A stretch of 64,000 nucleotides of DNA from G963702155 sp963702155 (lineage in GTDB: Bacteria > Pseudomonadota > Alphaproteobacteria > Micavibrionales > Micavibrionaceae). The notes beneath the pieces are model-generated. The model made no database searches. It saw only the letters and a list, made by a program, of their open reading frames with translations, and was not told the DNA's origin. The stretch's first letter is position 1. Every line of letters starts with the position of its first letter. This document shows, in pieces, positions 53,786 to 61,995 of the stretch. The position numbers were made by a program, and so were the translations under genes. Location: contig OY969717.1 in assembly GCA_963702155.1 (NCBI GenBank), positions 2,046,001 to 2,110,000 on the forward strand. The letters run 5' to 3'.

Positions 53786-55669
53786 ATGCTTGAGCCTATG
53801 CATAAATCTCTCGCTATAGATCAACACTCTACCACACCACGTGATATTTTATCTGCCGTATTTGGGTACGATACATTTCGCGGGAAGCAGGAACAAATTA
53901 TAGATGATGTCATGGCGGGTAAAAGCTGCGGTGTTTTAATGCCAACGGGCAGTGGTAAATCGCTTTGCTATCAAATTCCCTCCATTTGCCGCCCTGGTAC
54001 AGGTATAATTGTGTCACCACTGATTGCGTTAATGCAAGATCAAGTGGCCGCTCTCCGTGAAGCGGGCGTAAAAGCTGCGGCTATTCATTCTGGTTTGGAC
54101 TATCCAAAGCTACAAGCCGCCATTGATGATTTGAATAATGGCCGCCTAGATCTGGTATATGTCGCGCCGGAACGGCTTGTAAACGATGCTTTTTTAGATA
54201 TCTTAGATAATATAGAAATCGCGCTTTTCGCAATTGATGAGGCGCACTGCATCTCGCAATGGGGGCATGATTTTAGGCCAGAATATCGTCAAGTCTCTCT
54301 GCTGCGTACGCGCTATCCGAATGTGCCATGTATTGCTGTGACAGCAACAGCCGACACGCCCACACGTAAAGATATAGTTGAGCGATTGGCGCTGCCCAAA
54401 CTCTATATTGCCGGATTTGATCGCCCTAATATTTCTTATCAAGTCGCTATCAAAAATAACCCGCGTGCCCAACTTTTACAATTTTTAAAAAGGCGCGAGA
54501 CTCAAGATAACAAAGCTGAGAGCGGGATTGTCTATTGCCTCTCTCGTAAAAAAGTTGAAGATACAGCTAAATGGTTGGCCGGTCAGGGGTATGATGCTTT
54601 GCCATATCATGCGCGCCTTGATAAAAATATTAAAGCGCGTAATCAGGAACGTTTCTTAAAAGAAGAGGGCGTTATCATGGTCGCTACAATCGCCTTTGGC
54701 ATGGGGATCAACAAACCCGATGTGCGCTTCGTTGCACATATGGATTTACCCAAAAATATCGAGGCATACTATCAGGAAACAGGTCGCGCGGGTCGTGATG
54801 GATTACCAGCCGAGGCATGGATGGTGTATGGTCTTAAAGATCTAGCCCTGCAACGTCAAATGATTGAAAGCTCTGATGCACCTAAAGAACAAAAGCGTAT
54901 TTCGCGGCAAAAGCTAATGGCATTTTTAGGATATTGTGAGAGCGCAACCTGCCGACGCCAAGTGTTGCTTCATTATTTTGATGATCGCGGCGATCCTTGC
55001 GGTAACTGTGATACATGTCTTCACCCGCCTAAAACATTTGATGGCTCAATTGCAGCACAAAAATTACTTTCGTGTATTTTACGCACCGGCCAAATGTTTG
55101 GCGGCAAATATGTAATCGATGTCTTGCTTGGTAAAACCAATGAGCGCGTTGAAAAACTTGGACACGCCTCTTTAAGTACATTTGGTATTGGCATTGAGTA
55201 TTCTTCGAAACAGTGGCAAAGCCTAATCCGTCAAATTGTAGCACGCGGCTTTTTATTTGTGGATATGGATGCTTATGGCGGTTTAAAAGTCACTCAAGAG
55301 GGCGTTGATTTCCTGCGGGCTAAACATGCCTTGCAACTAAGGCTTGACCCAAAGAAGATATCTGGCAGTTCAGGTAATGGTAATGGTAAAGGTGGCAACA
55401 ACAACGATCCGGCTCTTAGCCTTGAAAGTGAAGCCGATCAAGCGTTGTTTCACAAATTAAAAGCCTTGCGGATGAGCATCGCGAAAGAAAATAATATTCC
55501 GCCTTATGTGGTTTTTCATGACAAAACGCTTCTTGATATAGTTCTACGAAAACCGCTAAGCCTAATGGCGATGGGCAGCGTGCATGGCGTTGGTCAATCC
55601 AAGTTAGAGAAGTACGGACAACTTTTTCTGGATGCTCTAAATAGTAGCGTTGAAAGTATTATAGTCTAA
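53786..55669 (+). CDS. recQ: ATP-dependent DNA helicase RecQ
   Basis: 3'-5' DNA helicase for replication-fork and recombination repair. Walker A is MPTGSGKSLCYQIP, the DExH box AIDEAHCISQWGHDFRPEY, then TATADTPT and YYQETGRAGRDG. The RQC zinc-binding Cys residues (CRRQVLLHYF, CGNCDTC) and a C-terminal HRDC-like region (LFHKLKALRMSIAKENNIPP) are present. Length about 627 is typical. Start at ATG 53786 or 53798. Confidence 0.95.
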   Translation: MLEPMHKSLAIDQHSTTPRDILSAVFGYDTFRGKQEQIIDDVMAGKSCGVLMPTGSGKSLCYQIPSICRPGTGIIVSPLIALMQDQVAALREAGVKAAAIHSGLDYPKLQAAIDDLNNGRLDLVYVAPERLVNDAFLDILDNIEIALFAIDEAHCISQWGHDFRPEYRQVSLLRTRYPNVPCIAVTATADTPTRKDIVERLALPKLYIAGFDRPNISYQVAIKNNPRAQLLQFLKRRETQDNKAESGIVYCLSRKKVEDTAKWLAGQGYDALPYHARLDKNIKARNQERFLKEEGVIMVATIAFGMGINKPDVRFVAHMDLPKNIEAYYQETGRAGRDGLPAEAWMVYGLKDLALQRQMIESSDAPKEQKRISRQKLMAFLGYCESATCRRQVLLHYFDDRGDPCGNCDTCLHPPKTFDGSIAAQKLLSCILRTGQMFGGKYVIDVLLGKTNERVEKLGHASLSTFGIGIEYSSKQWQSLIRQIVARGFLFVDMDAYGGLKVTQEGVDFLRAKHALQLRLDPKKISGSSGNGNGKGGNNNDPALSLESEADQALFHKLKALRMSIAKENNIPPYVVFHDKTLLDIVLRKPLSLMAMGSVHGVGQSKLEKYGQLFLDALNSSVESIIV

Positions 55670-55675
55670 CAAAAT

Positions 55676-55709
55676 GCCTTGTTGCTACGACATGTCTCAA
55701 GGTTTTTTT
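55676..55709 (+). terminator. Possible terminator after recQ
   Basis: CCTTG (55677-55681) pairs with CAAGG (55698-55702), followed by seven T. The stem is short, but the place is right, between convergent genes. Confidence 0.4.
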
Positions 55710-55748
55710 CACAGATACAACCATGATACGCTTAGCCCATTTCCCACC

Positions 55749-56687
55749 TTACCATTTAATGCCGGAATCCTTGCTGGAAATGATAGTAACCACATTGCCC
55801 TTTTCATTATATTGGACGTCATCAAAGCTTATTTTATTGGCCTGTGCAATGCCTCGCCCATGGCTGTCCAATGCGCGGGCGGGGTCTATTTCAAGATAGT
55901 TTTGCCAATTAAACCCTTTGCCTTCATCGGTAATGGTAACGCGTGTTTCCTGATCATTGATAATCAAATCAACTTTAACTGATTTATGTTCAAAATCTGG
56001 ATGATTTTGACGTTCTTCTATTTCCGCCCGCCAACGCCCCTCTTTAAGAAGGGTTGTCTTCATTTCATATCCAATACCAAGATTGCCGTGTTCAATAGCA
56101 TTGACAAGCATACCGGCCAGTCCAGGTAGGGCGGTATGAGGGTTTGAAAAACAATTGGCAATAAAACAGGCAAGATCTTCTGCTTCATCTAATTTGTGTA
56201 TAGAAAACGCGGCCTTATCTATAAAACCAAAGCTGGTCTGATGCTTTTTAAGCTCGGACTTTAAATTTAGATGACGACGCGCCTCTCGCAAGGCAGAGGT
56301 CAGCACAGATTCAAACACATCATGTTCGTATGGTTTGATAAGATAATAAAATACGCCTGCATCTATCCCTTGTTTAACTTCTTCCGGTTTATCTGATCCT
56401 GTAAGCATAATAATCGGAATATGCCGTGCTTTGGGATCATCTTTAAGAGCTGCTATGGCTTGTAGTCCATCCATTTCCGGCATCATTCTATCAAGAAGGA
56501 TAATATCAAGTGTTTCAGCCTCACGTGCTACAATATCAAGAGCTTCGCGCCCGTTTTCCGCCTTTAGAACCTCATAATTAAGACTTTCTAATATTGTCAC
56601 AAGCACCATCATGGATGATCGATCATCTTCGGCGGCTAAAACACGGCCTATTGTATTTGTGGCTGGTTGAAGAGAGACGTTGCTCAT
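55749..56687 (-). CDS. Response regulator with RsbW-like ATPase domain
   Basis: A receiver domain (VLAAEDDRSSMMVLVTILE, LDIILLDRMMPEMDG with the phospho-Asp, IMLTGSDKP, YLIKPYE) followed by a GHKL-type ATPase domain: MLVNAIEHGNLGIG is the N-box and ITDEGKGFNW the G1 box, as in RsbW-like anti-sigma kinases. ATG 56687 was chosen for AAGGAA upstream; an earlier in-frame start is unlikely. It is the last gene of the type I secretion operon, which suggests control of secretion or of a surface phenotype. The cognate kinase is not in the window. Confidence 0.85.
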   Translation of the reverse strand: MSNVSLQPATNTIGRVLAAEDDRSSMMVLVTILESLNYEVLKAENGREALDIVAREAETLDIILLDRMMPEMDGLQAIAALKDDPKARHIPIIMLTGSDKPEEVKQGIDAGVFYYLIKPYEHDVFESVLTSALREARRHLNLKSELKKHQTSFGFIDKAAFSIHKLDEAEDLACFIANCFSNPHTALPGLAGMLVNAIEHGNLGIGYEMKTTLLKEGRWRAEIEERQNHPDFEHKSVKVDLIINDQETRVTITDEGKGFNWQNYLEIDPARALDSHGRGIAQANKISFDDVQYNEKGNVVTIISSKDSGIKW

Positions 56688-56700
56688 TGTAATATTTTCC

Positions 56701-58032
56701 TTATCGTTCGCGTAGGGCAGAATTGAGAGAGGTATGAATAGGTTTGAGAAGGTATGCAAGAACCGTTTTTTCTCCGGTTACAATATCGGCCTCGACAGTC
56801 ATACCAGGCAGGATAAGATTAAGGTTAGGGTTTGGCCCAACATGATCTTGGCTAAGTGAAATGCGGCCTTTATAAAAACTACGGTCATTTTCGTCAACAA
56901 ATGTTGTAGCAGACAAAAATTCAAGCGTGCCTTCTATAACGCCGTAACGGGAGAAATCGAACGCACTAACCTTAACGCGTGCGGGCTGTCCAACTTTAAG
57001 GCTGCCAATTTCACGCGGCGGTATATGCGCTTCAACAATAAGAGTGCTATCAAGCGGAACAATTTCCAATATAGGTTCGCCCGCGCCGATAACCCCGCCA
57101 ATGGTATTAACTTTAAGGCCTTTAACCAGCCCGCGTACAGGTGCGCGTACGGCCATTCTATCAACGCGTCCTTCCAGCTTTCCAAGCGTTTCCTTGTTTT
57201 GTGCAATTTGCGCTTCTATATCTTCTAAATTTTGTAAAGCTTTATCACGAGTTTGTATATCAAGCGTTTGCAAGCGATTTTGATACTCGCTGATCGCCTG
57301 TGTGGCTTCGGCTATTTGTGCATTTATACTGCGCACATCGCCTTCAATGCGGGTAACATCCCGTTCGCTATCAATAACATCTTTACGCGAGACAGACCCT
57401 TTTTTCTCCAAATTTTGTTTCATAGATAAAAGCTCCTGACCGCCGTTCAGTTCTTTTTCCGCAGTTTCTTTTTGTACATTCAGGCGGTCAACTGTATTCT
57501 TTTTCTGCGCAAGCTGGTTTTCTAAAACACTCTTTTCACTTTGATAGGATTGGCGCGCAGAATCTAAAATACGCTGCTGATAAGCAATAGCTTTTTCATC
57601 ACTTTCGCTAATACTGGCAAAATCAGGATCTTTATCATAGGCTAAAGCGCGCAGGCGTTCGGCTTGCAGCATCAATGTAACCTGACGATTATCCAGTCCG
57701 GCAAAATCCTCTTCTGCGCCAATACCGCCCATACGAATAAGGGTCTGGCCCTTTTCAACGAGATCTCCTTCTTCAATCAAGATTTCAGATACAATACCCC
57801 CTTCAAGATGCTGCACAATCTGCGCGTAACCGCTCGGAATAATCTCGCCTTGCGCCCGCGCCATTTCATTAACATTGGTAAAAGCAGACCACCCTATAAA
57901 AAGCAAACAAGCAAAACCAATTGTTACAATCGTAAGACGCATTAGATTTTGATTCGGCACTTCTTCGTATAAAACACTACGCGTAAGATCATTCAAGTCT
58001 CTATTCGATTTGTCGGATTTAGCGTTGCGCAT
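56701..58032 (-). CDS. Type I secretion membrane fusion protein (HlyD family)
   Basis: Adaptor of a type I secretion system. One N-terminal membrane segment (LTIVTIGFACLLFIGWSAF), a biotinyl-lipoyl-like part (VQHLEGGIVSEILIEEGDLV), a long coiled-coil hairpin (about 130-280) and the C-terminal HlyD domain (VEADIVTGEKTVLAYLLKPI), the family signature. It begins one base after the second ABC gene stop. Confidence 0.94.
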   Translation of the reverse strand: MRNAKSDKSNRDLNDLTRSVLYEEVPNQNLMRLTIVTIGFACLLFIGWSAFTNVNEMARAQGEIIPSGYAQIVQHLEGGIVSEILIEEGDLVEKGQTLIRMGGIGAEEDFAGLDNRQVTLMLQAERLRALAYDKDPDFASISESDEKAIAYQQRILDSARQSYQSEKSVLENQLAQKKNTVDRLNVQKETAEKELNGGQELLSMKQNLEKKGSVSRKDVIDSERDVTRIEGDVRSINAQIAEATQAISEYQNRLQTLDIQTRDKALQNLEDIEAQIAQNKETLGKLEGRVDRMAVRAPVRGLVKGLKVNTIGGVIGAGEPILEIVPLDSTLIVEAHIPPREIGSLKVGQPARVKVSAFDFSRYGVIEGTLEFLSATTFVDENDRSFYKGRISLSQDHVGPNPNLNLILPGMTVEADIVTGEKTVLAYLLKPIHTSLNSALRER

Positions 58033-60141
58033 TTATGTTTCTCCTTTAACGTATGGGCGTTCGTCCTGATAAAGTTGAATAACAATATCGGCGAGGTCAA
58101 TGTAATCCTGACGGTATGAAATATATAAAATCGTACGTCCGCCTTTCTTGGAATCTTTTTGTGATTTAAGGAATTTATAAAAATTATCACCGGCCTCACT
58201 ATTCAAAAACTCATAAGGCATTTCATCAATCAACATGATGGGCGCATCTTGTAAGTAGGATCTGGCAAGGGCAAGCTGGGGAAGAAGGCTGCTGGGTATA
58301 TTTATACCATCACTCGACCCTATTATGGTCTGAAGCCCTTCAGGTAAACCTCTGATCCAAGTGCCAAGACCGGCTTTTTTAACGGCATGACCAATGTCTT
58401 GATATGATGCATCAGGTTTCACAAGCCGAAAGTTTTCTTCCAATGTGCCGGTAAAAAACTCTGGCTCTTGACCAACATAGGCGATATTTTGTCGTAACTT
58501 TAACGGGTCAATCTGGCGAATATCAATGCCATCTATACGGATAGATCCGGCTTGCGGATGATATAACCCGCTAACAAGTTTAAGTGTTGTGGATTTACCC
58601 GTACTATTACCACCGACAATCGCAACCAACTGCCCTGGTTCCACTTTAAAAGCAAGGCCGGCGTAAACAGGATCGGCATCTTTGGCGTAACGAAGACCAA
58701 CATTTTTAAATTCAATCTGTCCTGTTATATCTGGCATGTTTTGAGATGCATCATAAGGCTTTCGCTCTGGCGTGATATCCATCAAGCGATTAATTTGGTG
58801 TATATTGCGTTTAACCTGATCCATACGTGGCAAGGCAGTGCACGCCATTTGCAAGGGTGCCAATGTGCGCCATGTCAGAATTAAAATCGCAATCATCGCA
58901 CCCATGGACATATTCCCAGCCCAGATACGTTCCACACCAAAATAAATCATGGCAATACCGCCCAAGACGACAAGCCCTTGCGAGAGTGTGTCAATAAAAG
59001 AGATAGCTTGATTATATTGATATCCCGCAAAGGAAGCCTCGGCACTACTTTTTTCGTACCGCGTTAACCACGCATCATAACCCCCCGCATAGCGCAGGGT
59101 TTCTTGTTTGCCCATGGTTTCAATATTAAAATTCTGGCGGGCAACATTTGCACTCGCCATTCGCCCTGTCAAAGCTTTAAGCTTCGGGCGCATAATAAGC
59201 AAAAGCAAACCGTATAACCCGGCAATAATAATCGGTACAATCGCCAGTGGCCCCGCAATAAAAGCGATAGCGGCAATGAGTATAAGTGTAAAGGGAAGCT
59301 CGATAAAAGAAAGAAACAAAGGCCCCGTAAAGAATTCACGCACTGATTCAAAGGCCTTCAAACGCCCTAATTGCGCGGCAACCGAGGCGCGCTCGGTAAA
59401 AGAAGCGGGCAGGGCAAGTAAATGCTCTAAAATTGCATTGCTGACAATATGGTCAATACGCGCCCCAAACCACGACAAACTGCGCGCCCGCAAAAAACGT
59501 AAGGTAAACTCAACACCAACCGCAAGCACTACACCGGCCAGCAAAAATTTTAATGTAGCAGCAGAATGCGCCCCAATAACTTTATCATAAACGCTCATCA
59601 TAAAAAGCGGCGTAACAAGCGTAAGAATATTGATGACAAGACTAGCTGTCAAAACTTGACGGAATACGTCTTTGAAGCGCAAAAGTAATTTTGAAAACCA
59701 TTTTAAATCAGAGGCCGCAATGGTCTTATCAGGAATGACGCTTCCGCTATCACTATCTGGCTTAAAAACGTATGCAGTACCTGACAGCGGTTTATTAGGC
59801 GTTTCTGTAAACAAAATGCCTTTAATTCTATGCGTATCATCTTTTGGTATATACAGGCAGGGCAGCATCTCTTCATTAATAATGCTTCGGCGCAATTGCA
59901 CTATCTTTGGTGGATACCCAAGATTAGAAATAGTATTCAAAAAATCTGTAAATCCCATATGATCCGCTTCATGGGGTAGGGAATCACGCAAGGTCATCAC
60001 ATCGCCGCGCCATTTTAAAACTTTTAAAGTTTCTAAAAACATTGCAGCATAATTCTTGCCGGAAGCTTTCTGATCTTTTTTTATATCAAAACGCGAATTG
60101 AAATATTTCTCCGCTAACGGCATGGCGTTTGTATTACTCAT
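58033..60141 (-). CDS. Type I secretion ABC transporter, larger subunit
   Basis: 702 residues: an N-terminal 125-residue domain resembling an inactive peptidase C39-like domain, a six-segment membrane domain (LVINILTLVTPLFMMSVYDK), and a C-terminal ATPase. Walker A is GGNSTGKSTTL, the Q-loop YVGQEPEFF, Walker B IMLIDEMP with its Glu. The LSGGQ signature is replaced by IPSSLLPQL and the switch His by Tyr (YISYRQDY). Overlaps the other ABC gene by four bases. Probably forms a heterodimer with it. Confidence 0.9.
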   Translation of the reverse strand: MSNTNAMPLAEKYFNSRFDIKKDQKASGKNYAAMFLETLKVLKWRGDVMTLRDSLPHEADHMGFTDFLNTISNLGYPPKIVQLRRSIINEEMLPCLYIPKDDTHRIKGILFTETPNKPLSGTAYVFKPDSDSGSVIPDKTIAASDLKWFSKLLLRFKDVFRQVLTASLVINILTLVTPLFMMSVYDKVIGAHSAATLKFLLAGVVLAVGVEFTLRFLRARSLSWFGARIDHIVSNAILEHLLALPASFTERASVAAQLGRLKAFESVREFFTGPLFLSFIELPFTLILIAAIAFIAGPLAIVPIIIAGLYGLLLLIMRPKLKALTGRMASANVARQNFNIETMGKQETLRYAGGYDAWLTRYEKSSAEASFAGYQYNQAISFIDTLSQGLVVLGGIAMIYFGVERIWAGNMSMGAMIAILILTWRTLAPLQMACTALPRMDQVKRNIHQINRLMDITPERKPYDASQNMPDITGQIEFKNVGLRYAKDADPVYAGLAFKVEPGQLVAIVGGNSTGKSTTLKLVSGLYHPQAGSIRIDGIDIRQIDPLKLRQNIAYVGQEPEFFTGTLEENFRLVKPDASYQDIGHAVKKAGLGTWIRGLPEGLQTIIGSSDGINIPSSLLPQLALARSYLQDAPIMLIDEMPYEFLNSEAGDNFYKFLKSQKDSKKGGRTILYISYRQDYIDLADIVIQLYQDERPYVKGET

Positions 60142-61910
60142 ACCCGTAACTCCTGTAATGGTTGTAAAACCTCTTCGGATTTACTATATCGGCTATCATC
60201 CTTGGCAATAAGCTTACCATCTTCTATTAGATATTCCTCGCGGGCAAGATGCAAAATATTGCGATCATTAGAAACTAAAATCATCGAAGCTTGGCCTTTA
60301 AGCTGTCCTAACAATCGAAATACATGATTATAGCCCTCTTTATCTAAAGATTTATCGGCAAAATCAAAAAGCAATATACGTGGTCTATTGACCAAAACGC
60401 GGCATATCGTGATACGTTGTTTCATACCGGGGGTAAGGGGATCTGCAGGACCATCAAACAACAAAGTTTGATACCCTTGCGAGAGTTTGGAAACAACTTT
60501 ATCAATCCCTAAATGAGATGCCATTTCAAGAGCCGCCTCATTAAGATCAGGCCTGAAACTGGTTATATTTTCAAGGATTGTACCTTGAAAGATATCAGCA
60601 TCCGCAGGCAAATAGCCTACATACTTTGGAATGTCACCACATGGTATGCGGCATGTTTCTACACCATCAATAGAAACAATCCCGCTACCGGGTTCATACA
60701 ATCCGGCGATAAGCTTAAGAAGGCTGGTTTTTCCATCACCCGGCGGGCCGCCGAGCGCGATGACTTCACCAGGTTTAAGGGTAAGGTTCATATTATCAAA
60801 AAGAAGTGGCCGCGTGTTTTCTGAATCTGGTGCATCTTTTTTATGCGTATCATGTTCAAAGCAAAGATTTTTAATTTCTAGCTTGCCCTTTGGTGTTTTA
60901 AGAACATTTTTCGAAAGTTTTTCTTGTGTCGGCAAGTCAAACAACGCGTCAATTTTGTGCCGCGCTAAACGATATTCCTGAAATGAAATCCAGAAAGAAA
61001 GCGCCTTTTGAACCGGTTGCATAACGCGTCCTGATAGTAAAACACAAGCAATCAAAACACCCATAGTGATAGAGCCTTGCAAAACCATCAACGCCCCGAT
61101 AGAGATCATCGCAACCATCATTATTTGCGTGAATAAGGCCGCAGCATTATAACCTTGTGCATTGCGCGCGCTCAAATCATGGGAGTCATGAACATTTTGT
61201 CCTTGTAAGAATTCATGGCGACGCACGAGGGCGGTTTCAAGTCCAAGCATTTTGACTGTATGAATGTTTTCTAAAATCTCGGAAACAAGATTAATACGCT
61301 TGTCATCATGATGATCACGCATTTCGAGCGCCTTTTTAATATTGGCGGCTAACACCCCCGCATACATTATAAATATGCCAAGCAAAATAACTGGTACCAA
61401 AACCAGCCAACCAGATAAATACCATATAAAACCAAGAAAAATTGCAACAAATGGCATATCAATCAGACTGATCATAGATTGACCACTGTAAAAACTTTTG
61501 AGCTTTGCAATTGCGCCAAGCTTATGTAGATGTTCGCTAGGTGTAAAGGCTTTTACAGATTTAAGCTTTGCATTCATAAGATGCGCCAGTGCGCTACTAT
61601 AGGCAGTATGTTCGAATCGCGCGCTGGTCCAGCCAATAAGGGAAGATCGGCTTAACTTTAAAAAAATATCAAGCACCACCACTACCACAACACCAGCGCA
61701 TAAAACTTGCAAAGTGCCGGCGCTTTGAAAGGCCAGAATACGGTCGTATACTTGAAGCGTAACCAAAGGCACAACAAGGGAAAATAAATTTATAATCAGT
61801 GTTGAAAAAACAAGAATACCAACATCAAAAGGTTTTAAAAAAAGCCTTTGTTTCAATCCGTTTTTCTGAAGTGTAGTCGACTGATGTTTGTCTGTTTGTA
61901 ATTCAGGCAT
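60138..61910 (-). CDS. Type I secretion ABC transporter, smaller subunit
   Basis: 590 residues: membrane domain with FSLVVPLVTLQVYDRILAFQ and a C-terminal ATPase. Walker A GGPPGDGKTSL is intact, but the other motifs are not: the Q-loop Gln is Ala (YLPADADIF), the signature reads LTPGMKQR, the Walker B Glu is Phe (LLFDFADKS), and the switch His is Asn (VSNDRN). It could bind ATP but probably not hydrolyse it, implying an asymmetric pair with the larger subunit. First transporter gene after the RTX gene. Confidence 0.9.
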   Translation of the reverse strand: MPELQTDKHQSTTLQKNGLKQRLFLKPFDVGILVFSTLIINLFSLVVPLVTLQVYDRILAFQSAGTLQVLCAGVVVVVVLDIFLKLSRSSLIGWTSARFEHTAYSSALAHLMNAKLKSVKAFTPSEHLHKLGAIAKLKSFYSGQSMISLIDMPFVAIFLGFIWYLSGWLVLVPVILLGIFIMYAGVLAANIKKALEMRDHHDDKRINLVSEILENIHTVKMLGLETALVRRHEFLQGQNVHDSHDLSARNAQGYNAAALFTQIMMVAMISIGALMVLQGSITMGVLIACVLLSGRVMQPVQKALSFWISFQEYRLARHKIDALFDLPTQEKLSKNVLKTPKGKLEIKNLCFEHDTHKKDAPDSENTRPLLFDNMNLTLKPGEVIALGGPPGDGKTSLLKLIAGLYEPGSGIVSIDGVETCRIPCGDIPKYVGYLPADADIFQGTILENITSFRPDLNEAALEMASHLGIDKVVSKLSQGYQTLLFDGPADPLTPGMKQRITICRVLVNRPRILLFDFADKSLDKEGYNHVFRLLGQLKGQASMILVSNDRNILHLAREEYLIEDGKLIAKDDSRYSKSEEVLQPLQELRV

Positions 61911-61995
61911 TTATATAAATTTCCCCCTACAAATCAGGATATATGATTTCAATTATAAAGTGTAGGGCAGGGATCATATATAAAAAAAGTTATAA

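Noticed and set aside
55674..55982. 102-codon ORF after recQ
   Set aside because: Antisense to the response regulator's ATPase domain, which has clear motifs.
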